Shown: piece after piece, positions 32,748-42,973 of the stretch | How the letters are laid out: the number at the start of each line of letters is the position of its first letter | How positions within the stretch are numbered: position 1 is the stretch's first letter | Source of the DNA: Bagarius yarrelli | Lineage: Eukaryota > Chordata > Actinopteri > Siluriformes > Sisoridae | Reading direction: 5' to 3' | NCBI GenBank assembly: GCA_005784505.1 | Contig: VCAZ01000012.1 | Coordinates: forward strand, 1,760,511 to 1,824,510 | Length of the DNA stretch: 64,000 bases | Notes under the pieces: generated by a model | What the model saw: the letters and a program-made list of their open reading frames with translations, nothing else | Database searches by the model: none | What the model was told of the DNA's origin: nothing | Made by a program: the position numbers and the translations under genes

Positions 32748-33565
32748 CAGTGGCGGCTGGTGCTAAAAAACTCTACAGGGTGCAAACAAACCCTAAAAAT
32801 CAGACTGTTGGTAAAGCAGGACTGTAAATAGACTATAGTGATGATGTATCACTTATTTTTAGTCGAAATGTTGGAAATGTTAATGTTAAAGTAATTGTAA
32901 TAAATGTAGCATGAATCGGTGAATTACAATTTAATGAGTTTATTATCAGTCATTTAGTAATAGAAGTAATTATTTAAATGTTTTTTTGCTTTTTTGTCCC
33001 CATCTAGTGGACAACATTAGTATTGCAAATTTTACCTCTAAATCAGATTGATATAAATGTTGTAATACTAATATTTTCACGAAAAACATTTATATAACTC
33101 CTTTAATTACTAAATTACTGATAATAAACTCACATTAAATTCAAATTCACTGATTTATGCTACGTTTATTACAATTACTTTAACATAAATATTTACAAAA
33201 GTGACAAAATTCAGATGAGCGGGAATGAGCCTTTTTAGGAACGATCCAATCACATTACGCCAAAAAGATAATAAAAAAAAATATTGGTTTGATAACTACC
33301 AACATGACAAACAATTTGAAATAAGCCATTTAGAGCTCCCTCTAATCACATGGTTTAAAAGTGTATACACAGCTGTAAGTCATATATAAATAATATGGTG
33401 TCACATGCTTATATAAACATATATATATTTATATATATAAATAATATGAGTAACAGTGGAATATTTAGACTAAACTGTATCACTTTGTTAATGATTTGCG
33501 ATATATATTTAACTTATTTTGAACTTGGGGGCGCCACAGAGCCCCATACTGACCAGCCGCCACTG
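32748..33565. mobile_element. Foldback (long inverted repeat) element, 0.8 kb
   Basis: Ends are inverted: CAGTGGCGGCTGGT at the left and ACCAGCCGCCACTG at the right. Inside, about 32870-32980 and 33085-33200 form complementary arms (e.g. AAGTAATTGTAATAAATGTA against its complement TACGTTTATTACAATTACTT). No transposase found. The 8 bases flanking each side do not match, so any target duplication is lost. Confidence 0.75.
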
Positions 33566-33599
33566 CTTACAAGTCCACCACTAGTACACTGATCTTAAT

Positions 33600-33960
33600 T
33601 ACACTAGTACAGTGATCTTGCAAGGATTTTGAGGCACCACTTTGAGGAGCTTCGAGGATGGACTGGGACTCACTCTGCTTCACTGGCCCAAGGCTACAAT
33701 TTACACTACATTTGATCATTACAATGTGCTGTTATTAACAATAACATGCAGTGTCACCCAGATGGGGATGGGTTCCCTATTGAATCTGGTTCCTCTTAAG
33801 GTTCCTTCCTACTTCATCTCAGGGAGTTTTTCCTTGCCACAGTCGCCTCCGGTTTGATCATTAGGGACAAAATTACACTTTTTGACTGTTACTGCATTCT
33901 GTGTAAAGCTGCTTCGAGACAATGTCTATTGTTAAAAGCGCAAAACAGATAAAATTGAAT
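33600..33960 (-). repeat. Interspersed repeat family S, minus copy
   Basis: GGTTCCTTCCTACTTCATCT, CAGGGAGTTTTTCCTTGCCA and AAGCTGCTTCGAGACAATGT; complement of the copy at 62375. Confidence 0.75.
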
Positions 33961-34128
33961 TGAGTTGAATTGAAGTGAATTGAATTGAATTGAATGTTGA
34001 AGAAAATTGAATTGATTGAATTGAATTGAATTGAATGAATTGAAGTGAATTGACGTGAATTGAATTGAGATGAATTGAAGTGAATTGAATTGAATTGAAT
34101 TGAAGTAAATAGAGTTGAATTGAATTAG
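33950..34128. repeat. (GAATT)n pentanucleotide-like array
   Basis: GAATTGAATTGAAGTGAATT variants repeated for about 175 bp, likely grown from the A-rich end of the family S copy. Confidence 0.9.
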
Positions 34129-34223
34129 TCATTACAGAGAGTCAAATCCGGATTTATACCTCAACTGCACCTAAGATTACTTTACTTTATTTAAACTTTA
34201 ACTATTGGTAAGGGTGACCGACC

Positions 34224-34225
<2 letters not shown>

Positions 34226-34256
<31 letters not shown>
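34226..34256. repeat. (GT)n microsatellite
   Basis: GTGTGT run 30 bases downstream of the gene A stop codon (minus strand). Confidence 0.9.
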
Positions 34257-34258
<2 letters not shown>

Positions 34259-34288
34259 ATGTACAAAACTAGCTATTTTCATATGCAT

Positions 34289-34593
34289 TTATTTTCTCAC
34301 TGTATCATATTCACATGATTCCTCCTTCTTGTTAGGAGCCACGTCATCAGCGCTGGTGTGTTTGGCATGAAAAGAAACTGTTGCGTAAGTCAGACCTTCT
34401 GCAGACGTCTTAACAGGGGAGGTTGAGGAATCAGGGAGCTTTCGGGATAATGTTGCTACAGGAGCAGTACTTGCAGAATTCCAGGGGCTTGTTGGTTGCA
34501 CTATGTTGGTGTAAATACTTTCAGAAGGATCAGAGATGCTTGTAGAAGTTCCAGCTTCTGAGGCAAAAAAGGCCTCTGGTGTCTTTGAAGTCC
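34289..34593 (-). CDS. Gene A tail exon with ITIM-like motif
   Basis: After the frameshift, open to a TAA at 34291-34289. Contains ASEAGTSTS, LTYATVSFHAKHTSADD and CEYDTV, collinear with the tail of gene D (QNYATLIIRAKATSADD). Confidence 0.8.
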
Positions 34594-37500
34594 TGATAAT
34601 CCCAGACAGCAAGAGGAATAAAAAGGAGAAAAACAGAGACAGAATAAAATTCATATTCTAGTGTTAGAATTATCTTTCTTTTTAAACTTAAACTTAATTT
34701 AAACCCAATGTTTATTTGTCATGCAGGCCCTCTTTCTCTATTTCCTGGTTAAGAAGACATAATATTAAGTCAATTTAAGCAGAAAAATGGCCAAGGACTG
34801 GACTAATAAGGGAATATTATAATAAAATAATAATAATAATTACTTAATAATATAATAATTTAAAGTTTGGATCAACTAAAATCAAATATTTAAGGAATAT
34901 TTTAATGAAAACATTGTTTTACAATCTGTGGAACTAGTTGATATTTATATTGATCAAACAAAAGATTGGGTGGCAAGACAGATGTTTGGGTAGGCTCATC
35001 CCACCCCTTCCCATGCCTAAAGCCGGCTCTATTGTCATGTACAAAAGCATATATGGGAATAATAATAAAGGGCAGCATCATTAGTGTGCGTGTGTGTGGG
35101 TATGTGTGTGTGTGTGTGTGTGTGTATGTGTTGAAGAAAAACTCCAATGAATGAAGAAAACTCAATGAGTGTTAAACCAGTAGATCCAATAGTAAATCCA
35201 TGCTCCAGTGTAGAGTAGAGCAGTGTATTAGGAGTATTAAGAATGCAGTTTTACATTAGAGATATCTTTAGTGTGAAGACAAATTTTAGATCTTACCTCA
35301 TGGCTGTTTCCTGAGTCTGGAACAACATTCCTTTCCAGAGATGCCAAACGTTCTGAAACAATTAGTATCAAAAATGATTCGTTTTCTTATCTCAAGGACG
35401 GCTTTTAATTCTGATCCTTTGAATTGTTTTTTTTTTCTTTGAATTCTTTATTCCTTATAAAATTTGTTGTTCAGTTGGTTCAGCGGATCAGTTAATCTTC
35501 TTTGCATCTTCTTACAATCTTTAATATTTACATTTAATTTATTTGCCAGACACCCTTATAAATAAAGTAGGGTACAAAAGTGTAGCATAAAGGGAAGTGG
35601 TAGTGCAGTGGTTTAAGTGGACTGTAGGTTTAATTCCCAAGTTACCACTGTTGGGCCCCTAAACAAGGCCCTTAACCCCCAAATTCTCAGTAATTAAATG
35701 AGATAAATGTAAGATGATCTGGATAAGGACGTCTGCCAAATGCTGTTAAACGTAAAACCAAAAACTGTTAAAAAAACCTCGTTTCAACCTGTTGTTTTTT
35801 TGTTTTTTTGACAGCCAATGACTCGACTGTACCGACATTGATGGAAATTTGTTCCACTATCTTGCTGCCAGAACGAGAGAAAAGTCGTTAGGCAGACATA
35901 CCTTGCATCTTTATGGGATGGTGGGCAAAATACTAAAAGAATAAAGAGGGCAGTTCATGCATATATATAAATATATAACTACTATAGTTACAGTACTATA
36001 ATCAAAGTTAACATATAATAAACATAAATCTGTAAATCATTGGTTCCCAACAAGGGGGTCCCCACCCACAAGGGGGCCTCAGCGAGCTCTGTGGGGGGGT
36101 CATGTCATATTTTGAAAAGTGTTGAGCAGTGAGCATTAATAAGAACAAGAATATTGCATTAGATAATTTTATCTATGATCCCCTGGTTGACTAAAAATTA
36201 ACAAAATTGTAAATCGTCTTCCGCAAAAACGAGCGAGTGTCACTGATTCACTTTCATCATCAGCATCAGCACCATAAAGGTGAGAATGTGAATGAAGTTT
36301 ATTTTTCTATTTTTTTATTTTAAATGTTTTAAAGCGGTTTCACAGAACTATACAAAGTTGTGTATATGTGTGTGTGTGTGTGTGTGTCTATGTGTATGTG
36401 CATGTGGTACCTTGTTTTTTGCGTTTAATTCGGAGAACCACAAAGAGACATGTGTTTCCAATCAAAAGACCAATCAGAACATTCACTAACACAGTGATAA
36501 CGATGGACACTGGCGAAAGACCTGGACAAAAAAATGAAAAAATGCAATAAAAAATAAAAAAGAATTAAAATACAGAATAAGTCGGTCTGATTCATTAAAT
36601 CCTTATAGTTAGAGTTTGGATGTGGTCTGCATAATCATGTAGAATTACCTGTACGAGCTGAAGTCGGTGTCAGTGATGTTGATGATGGTGATGGTAATGG
36701 TGATGATGAAGATACCGCTGAAACTTGTGTTGGTTCTAAGGTTGAAGCTACAGTTAACAAACATCTGTTTATTCCTGTCCACCACACATTTTTGTTCTAG
36801 TCTATTTTTTGATAACATCCATGTGTTTGGTGTGTAATATCATTATCACAACTTCTGCAATGAAACAGTTATTAAGCAAAGGCAGGTGGATGAACATGGA
36901 GAGAAATTTGTGGTCATAAACAGAACAAGCAGTTAGACAAAACAAGACAACCGACAATCAGGTTTAAAAAAATGTAAAAGTCTCATGCCAAGTGAATGTA
37001 AGCGAATGTTATATTACTAATGGAGTTCATTCATTTACAGATATAGATTTTCTAGATGCTATAACCATAATGAGAATTTGTATGTTTATATAAGTGATAA
37101 CTGATAATGATATTTGTTTATTTCTTTACTTCTGCTTTTACATAATAGCACCAGTACTGAACTGAACAAACACTGTTAATACTGTCATTCTAATCCAGGG
37201 GTGGGCAGTCTCTGTCCTGGACAGCTGGTGTCCTGCAGAGTTTAGCTCCAATTTGTCTTAACACACCTACCTGTATGTTTCAAGTAAACCTAGCAAGATG
37301 TTGATTATTTGGTTCAGGTGTGTTTGATTAGGGTTAGAGCTAAACTCTGCAGGACACCCCAACCCTCCAGGACCGAGATTGCCCACCCCTGTTCTAATCC
37401 CTCACGGTAAACACAACTCTCAGGACTCTGTCTGGCTTGCCGGTGCGTTGCTCTGCCGGGCCACCAGAGGGCAACAGCAAGACTTTATGTGTCATTGTTT

Positions 37501-40500
37501 TAGTTTATGTTCTGATTGTTTGTTTGTCTTGTCATGTGATTCCCCTGTTTATATGTATTGTTTTAATTGGTTTATTTTGGTCAGGTTCAGGTTCTAGTTA
37601 TGTCAGGTCAGGTCTACGTTCAGGTTCTAGTAATGTCAGATCAGGTTCAGGTATCTAGTTATGTCAGGTCAGGTTAAGGTTCAAGTTCAGGTTCTAGTTA
37701 TGTCAGGTCAGGTTCAAGTTCTAGTTATGTAAGGTCAGGTTTAGGTTCTAGTTATGTCAGATCAGGTTTAGGTTCATGTTCAGGTTCTAGTTATGTCATG
37801 TCAGGTTTAGGCTCAGGTTCTAGTTAAATGTCCAGTCAGGTTAATATTCTAATTATTTCAGGTCAGGTTCAGGTTCAAGTTTAGGTTCTAGTTATGTCAG
37901 GTCGGGTTCAGGCTCTTGTTATGTCAGGTCAGGTTTAGGTTCAAGTTCAGGTTCTAGTTATGTCAGGTCAGGTTCGTGTTCTAGTTATGTCAGGTCAGGT
38001 TTAAGTTTAGGTGCTAGTTATGTCAGGTTCAGTTTCTAGTTTTGTCAGGTCAGGTTTTAGTTATTTCAGATCAGGTTCCGGTTCACGGTAAGCAGGGCTG
38101 AAAACCCAAATTACCTTTTTTCCACCATTTTTCCAGATCCCCCTGCCTTATCCACTGCAGATAACCTGAATCAGGTTTGTTCAGTCAATCAGAAGCTGGA
38201 AGATACTATTTCAGAGGGTGGAGTAGAGGAAGAACCTGGTGCTTTTGATTCCTCCTACCCTCTGAATGACTGAACACACCTAAATCAGGTAATTAGCAGT
38301 GGGTGGGGTAGGGGTAGCTGAAAAACAAGCGGAACTTACAAAACATGAATTACTCAGCCTTGATAATGGGCTGTAGGCAAAATGAAATTAGGCTAATAAA
38401 AAGGTTTTTCATTTCACAGCATGGCCTTAAGATATATAAAATACACTTGTAGAAAATGCTGGCGATGTTAAATGTCCCCTTACCTACATACAAAATATTT
38501 TAAAGTGTGCAAATACTTACACACATTTAGAAAGGGAAAGCCTGATCTGTTGTTTAAAATACTAAACAAATTCTAATGCAACTCACCAGTCACTCCCAGG
38601 TCAATATGTGTGAAATAAACCTGGTATCTATGATCAGATGTTTCAGCTCCACACCAGTATTCACCAGCGTCCTGCTCAGTCACATCTTTTACAGTCATAT
38701 TCAAGACATATTTTACTCTGTCATCATACAGGAAGAATTTTCCCTCATTCATATCTTCTTTACTTTCTTCAACAGATTCTTTATTAGACCAATCAGCAGT
38801 GTGGAATTTCTTGCAGAGGGACTTGCTGTAGCTCATGAGGGATTCTGGATATTTACAGCTGAGAATTACATTTTGTCCTACATGAACAGTCTCTTTGATG
38901 TACGTCTCATAGGACTGATCTGTAAACCACAACCAGTCAGATCAGATCAGTTTACGTGTCAAAGCTTTTCTGTTATAATAAAACAAGCAATAATTAAGTA
39001 ATGAAGGATATTAAATATTAAGTGTGTGTTATATTAAAATAACAAGGAAATGGTTGGTGACCTGAAGAAAAACAGATTTGAGTTGTGTTATCATGTGTCA
39101 GTCATTTAAATACCCAAGAGAAGGAAAACATATTACACAAATTACATTACTATTGATAGAAACATATCGTTTGCAGAATTTACAAAACCAAAGGGTTGCC
39201 AGGTTTCTAAAATATCATTAAGCCTTTATTCATCACATCAACATTACTGTACATTAATATTCTTTTCTCTGATAAACGTAGTTTAGGACGTTGGAATCAG
39301 AGCACAGGGTTATGGGCCTGGCTTAAAGGCCCAACAGTGGTAGTTTGTCAGTGCAGGATCTCGAACCCAAATCAATTTGAGCCACTACTCTTTTAAAAAT
39401 ATAAAATCATTAAATAATGTCTTTATTTGTCACATGAACTCTACAGCTCAGTAAAATCTTTACATATTCCATCTTAGTAAGTTGGGGGTCAAAGTGCAGG
39501 GTGAGCTATGATACAGCGCCCCTGGAGCAGGAAGGGTTGAAGGTCTTGCTCAAGGACCCTAAGAGTGACAGACTGGCAGCAGTGAAGCTTGAAACCAGGT
39601 CTTTCTGGTCGTCCAAACAACAACTCAGCACCTTAACCATTTGAGCCACCGCTGCTTTTAAGCAACCATTTTCCTTTAAGCTTTTAAATACTGGAGTATA
39701 AAAAATGTTAAATGGTCCATTATTATTTTAATACAACTGCATGAATAGCAGTAATCATTACAGATATTCCTTAAAACGTGAACTTAATCAGCCCAAATGG
39801 CATCCCTTCTTATTGTATACAACAGCAGTTTACATAATAGCACATGCATCCAGGAAATCCTATTATTTTCCATTGCATAATTTTTATATCTCACCAATAA
39901 ACACACTCAATAAACACTCACTAAACTTATTTTAAAACCTTCATTGAGGCCTTGGATTAAGATGCTGTGAATAAAACAAAAAAAATGTTTCTTTTAATTA
40001 AACATTTGATGCTATTATTTATGATGTTATTACTGGTTAAAAGGTAGCTCAGTCATTAAGGTGCTGAACTATTGAACGGAAGATCGTGAGTTCAGTCTCT
40101 AGCACCACCAAGCAGCCACCAGTGGACCCCTGAGAAAGGCACTTAACTTTAACTGCTAAGATGGATAAAAAATGAGATAAATGTAAGTCATTCTGGATAA
40201 GAGCATCTGCCAAATGCCAGAAATATAATTGATTTAATATCTGATTTATTGGCCTCAAGAAACATCTTTTCAAGTATATTTCCAACCACCATACTGTACA
40301 TTTCACTGTGACACCTTGTGGTTAAATTAAATTGTCAGAAGTGGCATTAGATTGTTAATAATTCTGTTACAATTCTGATCATTTTACAGACAAAATCAGT
40401 CTCCAGGTTACATATGTGAACAAGACGGCCTAAAGCACAGTTGGGTGACATCAGCGACCAGAAAGTATGGTACGTGTCCTATCGTCTCGATCCCTTAGAG

Positions 40501-41850
40501 AACCATGGTTACATACATTTCCTAGAGACGTTGCTCTTTAGGAACTCTAACTGCGTCAAAATGCTTTAGAAACGAGATGCCATATTGCCCACTTCACTGT
40601 CCCAGAGTTACGTGTGATGCAAGGACCCAAGAGCTGTTGCTAGATCTAGATTGTAAAACGATAGACCTGCCGCACAATGGGAGCCAATACGGCTGATGGC
40701 ACTTGGGGCTTGTACTTGGGCCGCAGGGTGAAGGAAGGCTTCTACCATGTCTGAAGTAAAGTCCAAGCATGATGGTAAGGTGGTGGACAATGCCTGAATA
40801 TCGCTGATTTTCTGGATCACGGAGATGATGACCAGTAGAATCACTGTTTTTACTGTTGGGTGTTTGGTTTTGATGCCTCATACAGCGGTTTCATATGGAG
40901 GGTCAGAACAGCCTCCCCAGCACCCCATAGCCAGTTTTATGACAAAAAAAATCTCAGTTGCCGTTTAGGGCCTTAGCCTTCTTGTGCCACAAAAAGAAAA
41001 GAAACCTAGATTTTTACTAGTGGGTCCCACCACGCTCCACTGATTTTTGCCACCCAGAGGAGAGAAGGCAGCTTTGACCTTCAGGAAGGACAGTTGTGCT
41101 TTTTTTGCCATATTTTGCCTCTTAAGTTCTTACACATACATACACACATTCACTGAAGAAAAAAGAGCTTACATCAGCCGCTTGTGATGTAATGTGCTTT
41201 CTGATTGGTCAAAGGGTATAAAAGGGGGGGGGGCGTAGGTTGAGCACCTCAAGGGAAACTAAAATACACATCTGTTTCAGACAAAAAAAAATCTCTGTGT
41301 GTTCTATTTTAACTGTCCAAAATATAATGAATGCCTTGTAATTATTAACAAACAAACATTAGAGAAGAAGACTCACCGTTATTAAAAACCCTCAGCACCA
41401 CCGGTATGTAAATGTCTTTATCCAAAAATATGTCAAAAAACCCCACAGTAGTACATTCCAGTGTCTCCTACAGTGAGTTTCTCTGATCATCACCAAGAAC
41501 TCTGTTTTGATTTGGTGTCATCAAACAGTGAAAGTCTTTCTACAATTCACCCCACTGGTTTTTTAGTTCCTGTTCTTATTTTGTCAGCAGACAAACATTT
41601 TTTGCATTTCTTATTTGTGAAAAATTTGTGCTCTCTTACAGAAATATTTGGAGTTTTGTGTGTAAATTGTCTCATACTTGCACTTGATAAGGACTCCTCC
41701 TCCTGAATATCCTGTGACTTCATTAACGGCTCCTCCATCTAACAAAACACCAAATATTTATCTGAGTAAATCCTGTCTTCATAAAAGGATTGAATGAATT
41801 TCTTTACCTGAGATCAGACAGAGGGTGAAGATAAGGAGGATCTTCATCAT
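34289..41850 (-). CDS. Gene A: CD300/pIgR-like receptor, frameshifted
   Basis: A type I membrane receptor of the CMRF35-like (CD300/pIgR-like) family, leukocyte receptors whose V-type Ig domains carry an extra disulfide. Exons in reading order on the minus strand: signal 41850-41808, Ig domain 1 41738-41377, Ig domain 2 38919-38587, stalk 36747-36649, transmembrane 36521-36411, linker 35352-35297, tail about 34593-34289. Domain 2, stalk, transmembrane and linker exons are open and in phase. Domain 1 has several indels relative to genes B and C, and the tail exon has one extra base near a T6 run (about 34565-34575), so the complete frame is broken. The tail contains LTYATV, an ITIM-type motif (34376-34393), suggesting an inhibitory receptor. 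It could be a pseudogene or an intact gene with assembly errors. It lies head to head with gene B. Confidence 0.8.
34690..35280. other. Intron of gene A, low complexity
   Basis: AT-rich with (AAT)n at about 34820-34860 and a (GT)n tract at 35082-35130. No gene seen. Confidence 0.6.
35297..35352 (-). CDS. Gene A cytoplasmic linker exon
   Basis: 56 bases: ERLASLERNVVPDSGNSHE. Enters in phase 1 and leaves in phase 0, like the equivalent exons of B, C and D. Confidence 0.75.
35590..35758 (+). repeat. SINE family 1
   Basis: GGTAGTGCAGTGGTTTAAGT, CCACTGTTGGGCCCCTAAAC and GATAAGGACGTCTGCCAAAT, inside an intron of gene A. Confidence 0.8.
35890..35925 (-). other. Possible relic of a second transmembrane exon end
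   Basis: The minus strand reads AAGATGCAAG followed by GTATGTCT, as at the end of gene C's transmembrane exon (49829-49845). Nothing else of such an exon is recognisable. Confidence 0.25.
36365..36390. repeat. (GT)n microsatellite
   Basis: GTGTGT run next to the gene A transmembrane exon. Confidence 0.85.
36411..36521 (-). CDS. Gene A transmembrane exon
   Basis: LSPVSIVITVLVNVLIGLLI then GNTCLFVVLRIKRKKQ. No charged residue inside the membrane segment, so no sign of adaptor pairing. Confidence 0.88.
36649..36747 (-). CDS. Gene A Ser/Thr/Pro stalk exon
   Basis: 99 bases, phase 1 at both ends. Reads STLEPTQVSAVSSSSPLPSP and on; likely O-glycosylated. Confidence 0.8.
37196..37391. mobile_element. 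hAT-like palindromic MITE, copy 2
   Basis: Begins CAGGGGTGGGCAGTCTCTGT, ends GAGATTGCCCACCCCTG. Arms GTGTCCTGCAGAGTTTAGCT and AGCTAAACTCTGCAGGACAC are exact complements. Perfect 8-bp duplication TTCTAATC at 37188-37195 and 37392-37399. Confidence 0.92.
37570..38092. repeat. Minisatellite of GTTCTAGTTATGTCAGGTCA type
   Basis: About 15 to 20 irregular units of 24-35 bp combining GGTTCTAGTTATGTC with CAGGTCAGGTT. AGGTCA occurs about nine times as a by-product. Confidence 0.9.
38587..38919 (-). CDS. Gene A Ig domain 2 exon
   Basis: Open for 333 bases: VHVGQNVILSCKYPESLMSY, LCKKFHTADW and EQDAGEYWCGAE. Canonical cysteines present; acceptor TTTACAG, donor GTGAGT. Confidence 0.92.
39285..39395 (-). 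repeat. SINE family 1 fragment, minus
   Basis: GGCCTGGCTTAAAGGCCCAA and ATCTCGAACCCAAATC. Confidence 0.5.
39412..39660 (-). repeat. SINE family 2, minus, long copy
   Basis: TCTTTATTTGTCACATGAAC, AGTAAGTTGGGGGTCAAAGT, GCTATGATACAGCGCCCCTG and CACCTTAACCATTTGAGCCA; lies in gene A's intron between Ig domains. Confidence 0.8.
40040..40240 (+). repeat. SINE family 1
   Basis: AACGGAAGATCGTGAGTTCA, GACCCCTGAGAAAGGCACTT and GGATAAGAGCATCTGCCAAA. Confidence 0.8.
40390..41230. other. Unclassified stretch, possible old repeat
   Basis: Includes AACCATGGTTACATACATTT, a phrase of the kind found in dispersed fish elements. The minus ORF at about 40594-40881 has no recognisable domain. A G-run at about 41225-41233 follows TATAAAAG. 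Confidence 0.3.
41377..41738 (-). pseudogene. Gene A Ig domain 1 exon, frameshifted
   Basis: Opens DGGAVNEVTGYSGGGVLIKC then KYETIYTQNSKYFCK, and reaches a stop soon after. Later parts of the domain (SLFDDTK, MIRE, YYCGV-type end) are in other frames because of small insertions, e.g. an extra A in the stretch equivalent to AGAGAACTCACTG. Confidence 0.8.
41808..41850 (-). CDS. Gene A signal peptide exon
   Basis: MMKILLIFTLCLIS with donor GTAAAG. Two adjacent ATG codons. Nearly identical to the signal exons of B and C. Confidence 0.88.
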
Positions 41851-41945
41851 GAGTTCAAAGTCACCGATCTTCACACACACTCCACTTCAGAAAAATAGTG
41901 CTCCGGTTCTGTTACACACTCTTACTGTCTCTGTCCTGCTTTCTT
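41851..41945 (-). promoter_or_regulatory. Conserved 5' block of gene A
   Basis: On the minus strand GGACAGAGACAGTAAGAGTG and TCTGAAGTGGAGTGTGTGTG, shared with the sequence just before the signal exons of B, C and D. Probably 5' UTR and core promoter. Confidence 0.6.
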
Positions 41946-42309
41946 AATGTGATGGGTTTATTAACCTTTGCCTGTGCCGTTACCAGGAAGTAATGTCCAC
42001 ATCCCATTTTGGCTTATGTAAGTATGTGCTGTTTGTGGCAGTTACACCACAGATCTTTTTTCCTTTCAGTCAGTTTTCATTTGAGTTTTATTTAAGTTTC
42101 AGGTTTTTCTGGTAAGATAAACACTAAGATTCTCAATTTGCAAACATAAGACACAAGACACTTGCCTTTAAAAACAGATAACACGTTATTAGACTAATCA
42201 CTGCAACTAAACTAACACACACATAACATACGCATACATAAGTGTGTAAATGTTGCCACAAAGTCTTAGACAATTCCGGGATGAATTGTGGGCAGGGCTT
42301 GTTGATATA

Positions 42310-42649
42310 CACTGCCGATATAAAAAATGTCACCACCTGGATTTAACTAGGCAAAAAGGTAATATCCCCCTATCGGAGAATTACTGCTTCAATGATTATG
42401 TTTAAGTTATTTAACGCTACCTGATGCAGTGCTACTGATGCAAATTTTTGAATATATTGCCAGTTATCAAGGAAAGAAAACATCTAAAAAGATTTCTGAA
42501 ACTACTAAATCAGGTTAAGAAATGTCCATGCATTATTAAAAACGGGAAGGATAGTGGGGAACCATCAGCTTAGAGGAAGAAATGTGATCAGAAAAAAAAT
42601 CATGAGAACTAAAGAAATCATGACTATGTTTAATAGTGAAAGGAATAGC

Positions 42650-42650
<1 letters not shown>
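42310..42650 (+). mobile_element. Tc1-like element fragment, 5' part
   Basis: Contains ACCTGGATTTAACTA, GGAGAATTACTGC, AAGGAAAGAAAACATCTAAA and GGATAGTGGGGAACCATCAG, characteristic of a common fish Tc1-like element. Most of the transposase is missing. Confidence 0.65.
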
Positions 42651-42699
<49 letters not shown>

Positions 42700-42700
42700 T
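42651..42700. repeat. (GATA)n microsatellite
   Basis: GATAGATA run adjoining the Tc1 fragment, within the A/B divergent region. Confidence 0.95.
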
Positions 42701-42847
42701 GTGTTAGAAATTGAAAAGCATTTGCATTGCAGTGATGTAATTCACACATACATCAGACATGAACTTCCTGCACAGTTTTTTCTTACACAAATAGGAAGGG
42801 AAGTGGGCACAGCATCATTTCTTAGACATGACACATCAACACTGTAG

Positions 42848-42933
42848 GACAGAGACAGTACGAGTGTATAACCGAACAGGAGCTTTAATATCTTTCTGAA
42901 GTGTGTGTAGAGATGTGTGAGTGTCTATTCAGG
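42848..42933 (+). promoter_or_regulatory. Conserved 5' block of gene B
   Basis: GACAGAGACAGTACGAGTGT, AACAGGAGCTTTAATATCTT and TCTGAAG precede the ATG. Further upstream are GGAA elements (ACTTCCTGCACAG at 42762-42775, AGGAAGGGAAGTGG at 42794-42807) of the ETS type. Confidence 0.6.
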
Positions 42934-42973
42934 ATGAAGATCCTCCTCATCTTCACTCTCTGTCTGATCTCAG
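42934..42973 (+). CDS. Gene B signal peptide exon
   Basis: 40 bases, ends phase 1 at CAG/GTAAAG. Hydrophobic core LLIFTLCLI. Confidence 0.9.

Larger units (their letters stand above)
26035..34288. other. Intergenic region between sema5b and the receptor cluster
   Basis: No gene recognised on either strand. It holds the duplications, pyrimidine tract, SINEs, foldback element and repeats listed separately. Confidence 0.7.

Noticed and set aside
35890..35925. An additional transmembrane exon of gene A
   Set aside because: Only a ten-base match plus a donor remains. A complete transmembrane exon already exists at 36411-36521.
40594..40881. A minus-strand ORF as a gene or retroelement protein
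   Set aside because: No motif recognised and the surrounding sequence looks like an old dispersed repeat. Too weak to call.
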